From: Stentor coeruleus
Taxonomy: Eukaryota; Ciliophora; Heterotrichea; Heterotrichida; Stentoridae
NCBI GenBank assembly: GCA_001970955.1
Contig: MPUH01000100.1
Coordinates: forward strand, 43,964-107,963
Length of the DNA: 64,000 bases
Direction: 5' to 3'
Below the pieces are notes generated by a model, which made no database searches, was not told where the DNA came from, and saw only the letters and a program-made list of their open reading frames with translations. The position numbers were made by a program, and so were the translations under genes. Shown here piece after piece: positions 26,717 to 38,700 of the stretch (the first letter of the stretch is position 1; each line of letters opens with the position of its first letter).

Positions 26717-28537
26717 TTACTGTTCTTTACTTTCTTCCATACTTACAACATTTTCTTTAGCACTTATAGACTTAGAGCTTATTTGTAATATAAGATTAAC
26801 TCTGTTTATTTCATGTGTCAGATTATGTTGTGTGTATATTTCTAAAGCTTCTCTAAACTTCCCTTCTCCTTCTAACATAAGAGCATTAGCATAAGCTTCA
26901 AGATCAATTTCCCAGAAATTTTTTTCTTCAAGATATCCCCCTTTACCTAATGCTTCACTTATTCTATTAATACTCATAATTTCTTCAAAATCATTAAGTA
27001 AAAGGCAATAATCAGTTGGGTTCATTGTCCTTCCTGTTATTTTTATTAGATTTTCCAATTCGGTTTTCGGGGCAATGTACTCTTCATCCATAAGCTCACG
27101 TTCATGTTTAGCTAGAAGTGCTATACCTTTAAATCCTTTAGAATCAGCATAATAAGCTAAATCATTAAGCAAACGGATATTTCTTAGTTTTCTACCTAAT
27201 AAAAATGCTGCTTCAAAAAACCCTGCATGGATAAGTTTAAAACCTAAACGAACTAATAAATGACTTCCTAAAGGTCCTGAAAGTCTTGAATGGAAATTTC
27301 TCATCCACAGGTTTTCTAAAGATTTTACATTTTCAGTTTGAAGGTTATTAAAAACATATTTCCAACATAAATAAAAACCATGTGAGAAATCAGAATCTGT
27401 TGGAACATTTTCAAGACAATTAATTGCTTCAATAAAGTTACCTTTACGTAAATGACTTGGGATAGGATTAAGATACCCATCTAGAAGTTTACAAACTACA
27501 AGGTTAGTAGATGTTGAGCAGATTATGTTTTCTGAAACTTGAAAAGTTTGGATTTTTTTTAAAAGCCCATCAGAAGACAAAGATAAAAAAGGGGTGATTT
27601 TTCCTTCAGAATGAATTGAAAGGTTGTTTAAAGTTGAGTCAAAAACAAAAAGTTCAGATTTTGAGGATAGGACAAAAAGTAACATACTCGATGAACTCCA
27701 ACGAACTCGGATTAAATCATCATCACAAGGGATTTTAGTCCCATTAGCTTTATTACCTTTTAGAATATAAAGATAACGTTGGACTGTAAGAAAAGCGAAA
27801 ATCTCTTGAGAGTTTATATCATAAGATGCTAATTCAGACTCATAACTTACTATATGAACTTTAGATTCATTAATATCTTTATTATCTATAGTGCATTTTT
27901 TCAATATATAATACGTACTTGATTCTTTATTAAAACTAATATTATCAGGAACAGGTTTTTGTAAGTAATCAAGGTAGTATATAATATTAGCCATTTTTTT
28001 CGAGAAAATAACACAGTTTTCACATACAAATTTCTGGCAGCTGGGTTGAAAAGGAGCGAAAGGCACTAATTCATCTTTTTTATTTATACACAAGATTTGT
28101 ATATTGTTTTCTGAAATCCCAATAACAAGTTTCTTAGAAATGTTATAAGTAAAAGATGTTATTGTTTGAGGTAATGTTAATGTTGAAGCTACAAGATGTT
28201 TTGGTTGTGCTGTATGAATATCCCCTTCTGTACTTCGAAGATAAAGTATTGAATTGTTGGATAAATAAAATATACATGGATAGTTCTCACTGAGTATAGC
28301 TGAAAGTACTTCACAAGTTATATATTGTTCCCATATACTATCAACATAAAGTTTTGATGTTGGTTCTTCTGGATTATATTTTATGAGTTTACCATTACTT
28401 AGTAATAATGATAATGACTTGTTTTTTTCTTCAAGTACTGTGACGATTTTTTGATGATAGATCATATCGTAAATATCGACATAGTTACTAGCTTTGATAA
28501 GCTTAGTTACAGAAATTCCTATTGTTGATAAGTCCAT
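26717..28537 (-). CDS. Beta-propeller/alpha-solenoid protein, WDPCP/Fritz-like candidate, right copy
   Basis: A 606-aa mirror paralogue of 6992-8809, about 95 % identical by eye and intact throughout. Same layout: propeller-like N-terminal two thirds, helical C-terminal third with FFEAAFLLGRKLRNIRLLND. Differences cluster in loops (GLSENN to GISENN, NHLRKG to SHLRKG, ALGCLESVPTDTDFAH to AINCLENVPTDSDFSH). It ends ...SKEQ, one residue longer than the left copy because of a CAG/TAG difference. It shares a divergent promoter region with Enhancer of polycomb, as in the left arm. The family call is tentative. Confidence 0.75.
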   Translation of the reverse strand: MDLSTIGISVTKLIKASNYVDIYDMIYHQKIVTVLEEKNKSLSLLLSNGKLIKYNPEEPTSKLYVDSIWEQYITCEVLSAILSENYPCIFYLSNNSILYLRSTEGDIHTAQPKHLVASTLTLPQTITSFTYNISKKLVIGISENNIQILCINKKDELVPFAPFQPSCQKFVCENCVIFSKKMANIIYYLDYLQKPVPDNISFNKESSTYYILKKCTIDNKDINESKVHIVSYESELASYDINSQEIFAFLTVQRYLYILKGNKANGTKIPCDDDLIRVRWSSSSMLLFVLSSKSELFVFDSTLNNLSIHSEGKITPFLSLSSDGLLKKIQTFQVSENIICSTSTNLVVCKLLDGYLNPIPSHLRKGNFIEAINCLENVPTDSDFSHGFYLCWKYVFNNLQTENVKSLENLWMRNFHSRLSGPLGSHLLVRLGFKLIHAGFFEAAFLLGRKLRNIRLLNDLAYYADSKGFKGIALLAKHERELMDEEYIAPKTELENLIKITGRTMNPTDYCLLLNDFEEIMSINRISEALGKGGYLEEKNFWEIDLEAYANALMLEGEGKFREALEIYTQHNLTHEINRVNLILQISSKSISAKENVVSMEESKEQ

Positions 28538-29100
28538 TATTATATTATAGGATAATGGGTATTATAAATATTAGATAAGGAGGATTTTTATTTAATTTAG
28601 AGAAATGTGGATGGACTTGAAGGAAACGAGGGTTTGCAAATGTGAGAGGAAAATTTGATTATAAAAATTTCGCGGTTTGGATGTTTTGTGTTGTTTATGA
28701 AGGGTATTATTAGGTTGGTTTAAATGAAGGTTTTATAATGAGTTGGTAAGAGTTTTCTGAGTTTTTATGAAGTTATTTCTGAATTTTTATTAAAATACGC
28801 AATGACGATTTCAAAAAAAATTTACATATATCTTCCCTATTTAAATTTAAAATAGTTTTCTATTTAGCACTAGATTTCCTTTTATGCATTACAATTCCAA
28901 TCCAAACATCCCAACACCTATTTTGTAATTTATTTAATATTTTTGTATATGAGAACTAGAAAAATACTTAAAAAGCACATACAATGTGATGAATAGCACA
29001 ATCAATAAAAATATGATAAAATTTTTATGTATATAGATTTCTGAAAATATTATATTTAGATATTCTCTGTTGTTATTAGAAAACTCCAAGATCTTTCATC
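28538..29100. promoter_or_regulatory. Divergent promoter region (right)
   Basis: Mirror homologue of 6457-6991. The half next to 28538 is G-rich on the + strand and the middle is C-rich. The most conserved part is the last 60 nt before the Enhancer of polycomb ATG, with a few substitutions and one indel. No gene seen. Confidence 0.55.
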
Positions 29101-30615
29101 ATGAAACTCGACAAAGGTAAGTCCATCTTTATTCTAGGCCTCAACCATAGGCATTTTTGACTATAGTCACTTGCCTGGCCTAGACTTTTTAAACAACCTG
29201 TTACTAACTATTTAGGTAAGACCAAAAAGCATCACACAATTCGACCAAGAAATGTAGATCAAAACAAGAGATTATTAATTTCAACAGATCGAGAAGGATC
29301 TATAGCAGAACTTCAAATCCCTCGAGTACCACCTATAGAAGTCCCTAAAATAGACTCTGTCCCAGGATATCAAAAGTCTCAAAAACCTTTTCATTTACCT
29401 TCATACTACTATCAGCATTTAACATTACCAACCAATAGTCTTGAAAAGATCCTAGGCTATGAAATCATGGAAGATGACTTGCCGATACTTGAATCTCTTA
29501 TTTCAAACAAGAAAATCCCACTTGGCCTTATAACTTTAGAGTTGTTTGAAAAAATTATCGAATTGTGGGAACATGATACTGGCAAAGGGCAAATAATCCC
29601 TGATGATCGGGCGATATATCTTATTAAAGATGAGAAAGGCTTTGAAAAGCTTGAAGCCCCAGAGAACTACCCAGCTGCTTGTCTTATTTTAAAGACGATG
29701 TATGAGTATTGGGTAAAAAAGCGCGAAACAATGGGTAAACCATTGCTTAGGGTGTATTGGAAGTCAGAAGGGGCAACTGACACCCAGCTTAAATCAGCTT
29801 TTCAATCACGAGGAACTAGTTATCGTGAACGTATGAGGCTAAGGAATTCCAAGAAAAATGACACAGAAACTTATGAAAAAGTACTCGCTAAATAGATGAA
29901 AAACCTGCTAAAGCATATGGAGTCACTTAAATCTATATTAAACTCCATTCACTGTAGGGAAACTCTAAAAAAGTACATTGTCGAGTCTAGAATTGCTAAT
30001 TTCGACTACGAACGGGCTGAAAAAGTAAACAAAAAACTCGAAGTTTTTTCCCCAGACCCTAAAATCCTTGAAATATCAAAAGAACTTAGAAGCTCTACAA
30101 AAGTCCAAGATACTCAGATTACCCAGCCGGTTATAATACCCCAAACATTAACTTTAACTGCTCCAGTAGTCTTAAAACCTGAAATTCCTATAAAACGCCC
30201 GAGATCTGAGGTACAAAAACGTTCTGATATTTCTTCTGATGTTGCTTTAGTATGTTGTAGACTGATAAATGAAGGAGAAAGACTTAAACTTTGGCCACTT
30301 ATTGACCCTAAACGTGGGGAAAGTACTGAAATATCAATGATGCCAAGTCAGAAAATACAACTGCCGAATGAGGAAAAACTTAAAATGCGCGGAAGAATTA
30401 TCCGTGGAAATAAGAAAATCGCTATTGATAGACTTATGATTAATGATTGTGAGCATGCTTGGGGAAGGTATATGGGGTTAAATGGAGCTTGGCATTCACT
30501 TGAAAGTGAACTTCATAATGAATACTATGATGATGAGGATAATGAAGCCTTTCAAAGGATTCATAAACTTATTACAAATGGGTTTAGGAACTTTAGCAAA
30601 ATTAGAAGCCATTAA
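29101..30615 (+). CDS. Enhancer of polycomb-like protein, right copy (three exons)
   Basis: Exons 29101-29116, 29216-29880 and 29896-30615 give 466 aa. The first two exons are exactly as long as in the left copy; the third is 12 nt shorter, through loss of Pro-rich residues near TPTPIPQ. The EPL1 domain is complete (IMEDDLPILESLI, YEYWVKKRE, AFQSRG.SYRERMRLRN, MKNLLKHMESL). Both copies keep the splice signals and the acidic C-terminal HNEYYDDEDNEAF block, so both are probably functional NuA4/TIP60-type scaffolds. Without the two introns the frame would appear to begin at 29467 and to split at 29896. Confidence 0.88.
29117..29215 (+). other. 99-nt structured intron in Enhancer of polycomb (right)
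   Basis: The same intron as 6342-6440, with one G-to-T change at intron nt 39. GTAAGT start, TACTAAC at nt 86-92 and TATTTAG end are intact, and the whole hairpin pairing is kept. Exon 2 begins GTAAGA, so the acceptor reads TTTAG/GTAAG, resembling a recursive splice site. Confidence 0.8.
29881..29895 (+). other. 15-nt intron in Enhancer of polycomb (right)
   Basis: GTACTCGCTAAATAG. It has the same position and length as in the left copy and carries the in-frame TAG. Confidence 0.92.
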
Positions 30616-30889
30616 TTGAATAAGTTTTCTATTCAAAGATAAGATTTGTAGGATTTTTTTAGTTTTAGGCTTTTTTTTTTTTAGATTGGGGTGTTGATTA
30701 GATTGTAATTTTTATTACTACAGATTGTTGGACTGACTTTAAAATTAATGTAAAGTATGAAATTAAAGATCTTATATCATGATTAAAATCCTATGATATT
30801 TATAATAATAATAAATATTCTATTTCATTAGTTTTAAGTATACTGATTGGAAGTTTTATATCATTTAAATATTAAAATACTTTATTAGT

Positions 30890-31991
30890 TTATTTATGCA
30901 TAGCTTTTAAATCAATATCTGAACAATCTCGCACCCACATGAAAAAAGGTAAGCAAATAAGAAACCGGGAAAAATCTATTTGTTCCGACGCAACCATCTC
31001 AGCAGCTTTTATAACTGATATTTCAGAACATTTCCTACACAAATCCAACAAATTATTCCTCGACACATAAAACCCTTTAGTAAACTCTTTAAAAGCCATC
31101 TTCATTTCCCCAATTTTTTCACTTAATTTCCTCAGGTTTTCTCCTAGAAACAATTTATTTTCTTCTAATATCAAAATTTTTCTATAAAAAAAAACATTAA
31201 AAAATCTAAAATCNAAACTCTTTAAAAGCCATCTTCATTTCCCCAATTTTTTCACTTAATTTCCTCAGGTTTTCTCCTAGAAACAATTTATTTTCTTCTA
31301 ATAAATCGTTTTCATTAGCAGAGCACATAGCGAAAAAAGTCTTTTTTTTAATATCTTGTTCTGGGCTTATATACTGTCCTAACATAAATACGCTTTTTAC
31401 TGTTTCTTCAATATCACAATTAGCTGAATTTATATAGAAAAAATTCATTAGATCATGTTTATCAAAATACCCTTTACCTTCTGTGTCGATTTTTTTGTAT
31501 AACGGCTCATAGTCTAAGTGTTTTTTAATAACAAATCCAAGAAGTTCAAAGTAAATACTATTGTTTTCATGCAATTTTTTTAAGGTTTGCATTTTCGTTT
31601 TGATTTTCGGTAAGTTTTCATTTGTGTTTGTCCCTTGCATACAAATATAGCTTTTTTGTATCCTTTTGTTTTTTTTCTCATTACTTAATGATGCTATAGG
31701 TTGAGGTTTTGGAGTTTTGAATCCTTTTCTTATTCTAGAAGCTGAGATACTGATTTCATCGTTAAGTGACATGGGTTGGAGGATTTTTACTAAAGGTCGT
31801 ATTGGAGAATCAGCCACTTGATAGATTCGGTCAGGTTTTGTTTCAAAGCGAACTTTCGGCACGTTGATTTTTATGAGGATTTTAGGTGAGTCTTCTGGCA
31901 ATTTCTTGACAACCAACGCGTTATCATTTGCATAGTCTATATTACTAGTCTTCACCTTTGCAATATGTATACTTTTTTCTGATTTTTCCAT
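30890..31991 (-). CDS. EF-hand-like protein (frame crosses a contig join)
   Basis: The N at 31214 is flanked by an overlap offset of 133 nt; collapsing it gives one frame. The longest form (from 32063) would be 346 aa. I prefer the ATG of MEKSEKSIHIAK at 31991 (322 aa) because the preceding residues look non-coding, but this is uncertain. The N-terminal 150 residues are basic and Pro-rich. From about 170 the protein is helical with EF-hand-like units; one loop reads DTEGKGYFDKHD, a degenerate site with Lys at a usual ligand position, so calcium binding is doubtful. It is private to the right arm and divergent from the K+ channel. Confidence 0.72.
31082..31304. other. Contig join (N at 31214) with a divergent 42-nt contig end
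   Basis: Sequence from 31082 recurs from 31215 for about 90 nt. The left contig then departs at 'cttctaata' and runs 42 nt (31172-31213) into unrelated AT-rich sequence before the N. That tail is either a chimeric contig end or a real alternative junction. Confidence 0.8.
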
Positions 31992-32227
31992 TACTATATC
32001 TGATGTTCCTCCCCTTGACAAAAAATCCAGAACCAAAAACCAAGAAAATTCCACCTTTATCAAATTTTCATTTAAAACCCGAAATCTTTTTAAACCCTAC
32101 CTTTAGCCATCCTAAAATACTAAAAATTCCTTATCCAAATCCCATTTAAACTTATCTTTTCTTATAATATCACTTTTTTTTTTAATAATCTCAAGCTTAA
32201 TACTAATCTATCCCCTTTTGTAAAAAT

Positions 32228-34114
32228 ATGTTTGGGACAATTTTAAACAGGTACAGTCAAGATGAATCACAAGATCTCCAAGCTGATGTAGGTATGGAAG
32301 AAGAAAACCTGAATTTTGAATTCCATGATTTCAGAAGCCAAGCCCCTGATTTATTACGTACTGAAGAAGTATTATTTATATAGACTGAAAATGATACAAG
32401 ATTACGTCAAATGACTGAATATCAGAATTCAAAATATATCTTATACCCTGATGATATGTTTAAAATTATTTGGGATATGATTGTAATGATGTAAAATCTA
32501 TATAGTCTAATGGCTTATACAATTACAATAACCCCATTTCGTGTTGCTTTTATTGAACAAGATACAACAGAATGGTTTATAATTGATTTGATTGTAGACT
32601 TTGCATTTCTTTTTGATGTTTTAGTCAATAGTATTTCTGCTTATTACAAAGATGATGATGTTTTAGTCGTCAGCAAAAAGGTGATATTTTGTCAATATTT
32701 GAAAACATGGATGTTTTTGGATATATTTACATCTTTACCTTTTTCGTTACTAATGTCTAGTGAGTACTCAAATGCATCAAGGTTAAGCCGTTTGCCAAAG
32801 CTTTATAGGATGATAAAAATTGCTAGGCTTTTACGTGTTATGAAGCTAATGCGTAACAAAAACAAGCTTTTGAAATGTTTAGAGTGTTTTTCAAAAGTTA
32901 GTGTGGGTGTTGAAAGACTTTTATACTTTTTTTTAGTTTTTGTTCTAATTGTCCATCTAATCTCATGCCTTTGGTTTTTCATCGGCCGTGTCAGCAGTGA
33001 TTATGATAACTGGATAGTCAAATATAAAATCCAAGATTTCGGTATTGGCAGTCAATACTTAGCTAGTTTTTATTGGACAATAACAACTTTAACTACAGTT
33101 GGTTATGGAGATATCCTCCCAGCAAACAGTATCGAAAGATTTTTTTGTATTTTCGTTATGCTTGGTGGAGTGTTTTTTTACTCTTATACAATCGGGACTA
33201 TAACCTCCGTCATTGGGCAAATCGAAAAACGTAAAAGTAAACTTCAATCAAAAATACTCGTCCTTCAAGACATAGCCAAAAAATACAGTCTAACACAAAA
33301 TTTTTATAAACGAATAAAATCAGACTTGGAATATGATCAAAGCAAAATCTCTAAAGAACGTAATAATATGATCGCATCTTTACCTAAAAAACTTGCCACA
33401 AAACTCAATTATATTATGAATAGTAGGTTTATTACAAATAATGAATATTTTAAAGATAAACCTCCTGAATTTGTAACATTAATGCTAAGATATTTAAGAC
33501 CTTTAAGAATAAACCCTAAGGAAGTTGTGTATAAAAAAGGGGATTATTCAAACGAGATGTTTTTTATAAAATCAGGGGATTTGGCGTATTTTGACACTTA
33601 TAGGAATAAAGATGTGAGTTTTTTAGATGTAACTGAAGGGAATTATTTTGGTGATACTGATATTTTTTTTAGTGAATTAAGGGAGTTTTCAATTAAGGCA
33701 GTGAAAAGCAGTGAGATGCTTACGTTGTATAGAGACGATTTTTTCAATCATATTTTGCATAATTTTGAACTGTTGAAAGTCCCACTAATATTTAAAGCTA
33801 AGCAAAGAAGGGAAGAGCTTATAAATCATAGAAAAGATGCGATGGCTGAGTATTTGAATACGAAAAACTTGGCTAATGAAATTGCCCCAGATTTGGAAGT
33901 TGCGGATATGTCTTCGGAGATTACAACTTTTAAAAGGAAGTTTAATAATTTGAAGAATACGCTTTCTCCTGCGACTAGAGTGCTTTTGGAACAGCCACAA
34001 CCAAGTAATGTTGAAGATCTTAAAGCGACAATTAAATTGCTGATGGAAAGGTTTAAAAAAGTTGAAAGAGCTTATGAAGAAAAACAGGATAGTAGTGATA
34101 TTGAAATACAATAG
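32228..34114 (+). CDS. Voltage-gated K+ channel with cyclic-nucleotide-binding-like domain (three exons)
   Basis: Exons 32228-32368, 32384-32490 and 32506-34114 give 618 aa. The introns GTATTATTTATATAG and GTAAAATCTATATAG each remove an in-frame TAG and complete S1: YILYPDDMFKIIWDMIV then MILMAYTITITPF, the usual '..i.P.s.fk..W' lead of EAG/CNG-type channels. S4 is Arg/Lys-rich (RLPKLYRMIKIARLLRVMKL). The pore has TTLTTVGYGD, a K+ selectivity filter. The C-terminal domain (around GDYSNEMFFIKSGDLAYF and YFGDTDIFF) has the CNB fold pattern but lacks the usual FGE...RT cassette, so nucleotide binding is doubtful. It is a plasma- or ciliary-membrane channel, private to the right arm. Confidence 0.93.
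32369..32383 (+). other. 15-nt intron 1 of the K+ channel gene
   Basis: GTATTATTTATATAG, phase 0. Its last codon in the unspliced frame is TAG. Confidence 0.9.
32491..32505 (+). other. 15-nt intron 2 of the K+ channel gene
   Basis: GTAAAATCTATATAG. It interrupts an Ile codon in S1, and removal joins WDMIVM to ILMAYT. Confidence 0.92.
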
Positions 34115-34422
34115 AAAATAGTTAATATTGAATTTTAATATATAAAATATATGATTTTTCCAAAAGTTTAAACAAACACAAATTTTTGAAAAACTAAACA
34201 ACTTATTCTCTAGACAATCTTAATCTTCAAATCTCCCTTCAACAACTTTTTATTCTAAATTTTCTAAATCACCGTTGAGACCATCATTCAAAAAAAAACT
34301 TTCCCATTTCTCATCTTCCTCTTCTCGAGCTCTAAGCATTTACTTTACCAATCTTTATTTCCTTTTCTCTCCAAATCGTCTTGTGTTTTCTGTATTTCTT
34401 ATCCAGCCATATGAGAAAAAAA
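34115..34422. other. Intergenic 5' region of the beta-sandwich gene (right)
   Basis: No gene seen. It is C-rich and G-poor on the + strand from about 34200. The G-rich 3' flank expected after the channel gene is missing or very short. Confidence 0.45.
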
Positions 34423-34938
34423 ATGAATTTTAGCATCTTCGACTATTTATGCTGTTCAAAACCTTCGCCACTGGTCACATTCCAGCATACTAAAGTTGAG
34501 CACACAACTACATGTGCATATATAGACTTATTTTGCTATATGGAACGAACTGTGATAATGGATTCTGATTATCTTTGTGTGACTCATAATTTTAACAAGA
34601 AATCTAAAAAAATCCCTATCATGAGGGATATTGGGAATGTTTCTGGAGTTGCCAGAGTTAGTTTTCCAAACGAGCCTGGACATTATACAGTGAATTATAT
34701 CAGAAAAGATGATAATCGAGAAGCGATTCTTGGGTATATAAGCATTCCTATATTGATGACAAGAGAACCTCAACAGAATACTTTTGACACTGAGAACTAC
34801 TCGCCTAAGTTTTTAAACTCAATGCAGAACCCTTTTACTGTTTTCAGCACAAAAAGCTTTGAAAAAACTTGGCAGTCTCAAGTTGAGCCAACTGATTCAA
34901 TAGATTTAAGTAAGTGCCAGTATTTTAGAGGCTCATAG
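34423..34938 (+). CDS. Small beta-sandwich-like protein, right copy
   Basis: Encodes 171 aa, two residues different from the left copy (His and Thr where the left has Tyr and Asn, near residue 28). An in-frame ATG lies four codons upstream (34411), but in the left copy the equivalent ATG is frame-shifted, so MNFSIFDY is the start. Homology to the left continues about 40-60 nt past the TAG and then stops where the RNF213 block begins. Function unknown. Confidence 0.85.
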   Translation: MNFSIFDYLCCSKPSPLVTFQHTKVEHTTTCAYIDLFCYMERTVIMDSDYLCVTHNFNKKSKKIPIMRDIGNVSGVARVSFPNEPGHYTVNYIRKDDNREAILGYISIPILMTREPQQNTFDTENYSPKFLNSMQNPFTVFSTKSFEKTWQSQVEPTDSIDLSKCQYFRGS

Positions 34939-35426
34939 AAATTATCCTTGAATAATTAAGAAATAAATATAATATCAACTAGGTTTAGTGGGAAATTAAA
35001 GAGATATGAAGGGAGAAAAAAGAGTTTGTGGGTTTTGTTAGGATGGATGTTGGAATTTAATTGATAAGATTATTTGAGAATTATTTCGGTTTGATAGGTT
35101 ATGTGTGGAGGTGCTTGGGATTTGGAGATTTTAGGTGTATTTTATTTAGGATTAGATAGGGCTTTATATTGATGATGAAGTTTTTATTGAGAAAAATTGA
35201 TTTTTGGATTTTTTTATTTGGATTGTGGATGTTGTTTTTGGTGTAGGTGGAGTTGAAGTTATGATGGGCTTTGGTGGTAGTTAGATAGTGATAGGGATGT
35301 GTAGTATAAATAAAAAATTTACAATTTTTTTAAGTGTATATGATAGGATTGTATAGTAGTTTAGTGAGAAATAATTTTTCATATTTATTTATATTCATAA
35401 ATTATTCATATATTATCACAATTTTT
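34939..35426. other. Convergent intergenic region, G-rich then neutral
   Basis: Left-arm homology ends near 34980-35000. From there to about 35350 the + strand is markedly G-rich and C-poor (3' flank of the + gene). No gene seen. Confidence 0.5.
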
Positions 35427-35567
35427 TTAATTGGTGATAACACTTATGTAATATCTAGTATCTGATAAAGGCATATATTTTCTTAATGCACCCTCAGCAC
35501 CACTAAGACCAATTAATAGATGTGAATAAATAACTGCCTTCTTTAGTTTAGGATTATCAAAATATCT
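35427..35567 (-). pseudogene. Gene fragment, possibly CNOT9/RCD1-like C-terminus
   Basis: The minus strand encodes an uninterrupted stretch of 46 residues ending TAA, with coding character (YFDNPKLKKAVIYSHLLIGL then SGAEGALRKYMPLSDTRYYI). 'LS..EGALRKYMP.LSDT' recalls the C-terminal ALR..LP..L.D segment of CNOT9, a CCR4-NOT subunit; the match is from memory and weak. Immediately upstream, frames are closed by TGA and TAA and no start is evident, so this is probably the 3' remnant of a lost gene. Confidence 0.35.
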
Positions 35568-35701
35568 TCATATAGATTTTAATATGATATATGAATAAGA
35601 ACAATAATAATTTCACTATTATTTGTAAATATACTTTTTTATATATCCAATACTATAATAGTATTATAAACTATTAATACCTAAAAATAAACTATTAATG
35701 C

Positions 35702-38700
35702 CTAAAACCTAGCTTGTCCTCTTCCTCTACCTCTAATCCCTCTACCTCTAGCTGACCTTCTTACTCTACCCCTTCCTCTAAAAACTGCAGTTTTATTTTC
35801 TTCTTCAACTTTTTCATTTGCTACATTTTCTTTCTCAATAACCTCATCCTTACTTAACCTCTCTAACTCTTCCTCAAGTCTAACAGCTTCACATAATTTT
35901 ATTTCTTGAGGAAACACATCTCTAACATCTTCTATATATTTTATATACTCTTGACTCCAAAAACTTTCATTTTCTAAATAATCAACTATAAAAAACTCAG
36001 GATCAATATTCGCAGAAAGTAACCTTATAATCAATCTTTTTATTACACAAATAAACTCATTTTTGATTTTCCCTAGTAATTCACAAGCAATTATCTCTTG
36101 CTCTGAATTCTGAATTTCAATATTTACCAAGTATTTATCAATTGGAAACTTATCCCACATTGTTCTAAGTCTAGATGGGTTTTCTAAAGGTCTTTTAAAC
36201 TCTTCACTAACAGTCTTAATAAAAATAATAAAGCTCTTAAGTTCAATAAACTCATATAAAGATATAACATTTTCTAGTAAAATATGTGAGAAAAGATGAT
36301 AAAATTCGTTAGAATTTGATGAATGGGCTTTATGGAATTCTTGAACACTAGAAATTGCCGTTGTTTTATCAATAATATGCATATTCCTTATATGACATAA
36401 TACTCTATCTAACCATTTATAAATGCCACTGATATAAATAGCTTCTTGTTTAGCATCACCACGTGATAATTTCATATAATGACTTTCAATATCTGTAAAA
36501 TAGTTTTGAGGGAGGGCATTCTGTGGTATTTTTTCTCTTATTTCACTTATAACCCCTGAATATCTTCCTCTAGAATTAAGTAGTTCATATTGATATTGTA
36601 TACAAAACAGTTCATCTGGGTTAATTAACTTAGCCCGACGAATATTGTTTATTAAGTTTTGTTGTATCCTGTCAAAGTCATAGATTAAATCAGAACCCAT
36701 TGAGTATTTTGGCACATTAAGAGAACATTGTTGAGTTAGGTGCTCTAAGTCAATAATCACTCCTATAACATCTTGCTTTTTAAGGTTTATTATTGGAAAT
36801 GCAGTTTTGTCATAGCTTTCATCGTTTATCATACTAAGAAATTTATTCTGAATACCAGCTAAGGTTTTTATAGCAGCAGTGACAAATCTTGATAATGAGT
36901 TTTGACTGTTTTCTATGAGAAAATGCCCAAGTGTGGTTTCTTTATCAAATTTCGGCTTATCAAAAATCTTGCAATCAAAAGCTAAAGTTATACTTAGTTT
37001 CTCCCAGGCTTTTAAAAACTCTTCATACCCTTGTTTTAAACTTGGGTTATCAAAAATAACATCTCTCATTTTTTTTAGATTTGCTTCATATCTTGGGATT
37101 TCAAAAGAAAACTTATCAACTAATATTTTGCATAATTTTAATATTGGCCAGAAATGCTGAAGATTTGATACTTCTGCATAATTTTCTATAAACATTCTAA
37201 GAACTTTAAGCTCAGCTTTTCTTTTTGAGAAATTAAAAGCTTGTTGCATAGAATCAAAAGAAACTTTTTGAGTCAATCTAAATAAAGGCCAATTAGGATA
37301 TTTTGGGGTTTTTGGGGGTTCTTGCTCATCTATATATTTTATAAGGATATCAGGTTTAGTAAGGGTGTTTAGAGTAGCTTTGTAAGAGTTTATAAATTCA
37401 TTTTGAGAAGATGAAAAAATTGAAGTTTCAAAGGTTTCTTCGAAGGTATCGCGAATATTTTTTGTGGATGGCGAGACTTGGTTTGTTAGGAGAAGCGTAG
37501 GAAGTGTGGAGAAAGTAGAAAGTATCCAGAGGTTTGTATCTTGGGTTTGGATTGAGTTGTAAATCTCTCCAAAGTTCAATCTAACATTTTTCTCCAATAT
37601 ATCATGTATAGCCCTTTCATCTGTTTTCAATAAAATACAAAACTCATTTTTAGTAACTAATTCAGATACCCATAGAAACTCTAAAACTGTACTAGTCATC
37701 AAGTTTAGCAAATTAAAAGTTACTTTATGTCTTAACTTTCTCACAGTTCCCATAGGCATAATATTCCCAGTTACCCTAAATCCCTTATATTCTTTATTTT
37801 TATACTCTTCAACCTTACTTTGTAAATACTGAATAGCTTCTTGATCACTAAGATTAACATGTCCTGGTCTATTAACTATTCTATGTCCTTCTCCTCCAAT
37901 ATCTTTATCACAAAACGGGCACTTTTTTCTTTCAGTAGCACCTCCACAATTATTTATAACATAAAAATAGTCGCAATCATCAGAGCATTTATAGCAACCT
38001 CCTTTTGAATAGCCGGGACTAAATGTATTGCTTTTAATTAAGTCAAAATTTTGATGGTTAAAATTGAGATAATCTTGCATTTTATCAGGTTCAGCACCTA
38101 AACAATAAACAGAGTTCATATATTCAGCAAAATGTTCTGTAATCCCAGTATTCCCATTGAAAAACATAGAACTTAAAGGGTTATAAATTTTACTTAAACC
38201 AATAGCAATAGCGATAATAAATACACAAGCTTGGATTTCAAGGAATTTCTGTTCAGTTGAATCTTGATTAAGATATAAAAATGACCCTTGTGGGAAGTTA
38301 TTAATTAAATGCTTTATGAGTATTAAATACTCTTTTCCTTGATGGATTTGAATTATTTGTGATTTTTCTGAGTACCATTTTTTATAAACATTCATATCAA
38401 TGTTGCCTTGACGATATCTGAAGAAAATTATATTCATAAAAGCTAATAAAATATAAAACCGAATTTCTGGTTGGTTTTGGGTTGATATGAGAGAATCTAA
38501 TGCTGAAGGATCTTCTGGGATTAAATGAATAATATTAAAGATATCATTGTAAGATATATTACGAAGTATCGCATAAGGGAAAATGTTTAAGGTTGATCCT
38601 AGGTTTAGATTGCTTATATTATGCTGCCATAAATCTTTTTCTATTTTAATGAATTTTATAAGTCCTGGTATTCTGAATTGTTTTATAGATTTTATACATT

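Noticed and set aside
34381-34422. N-terminal extension of the right beta-sandwich protein
   Set aside because: It begins at a TTG. The in-frame ATG at 34411 is frame-shifted in the left copy.
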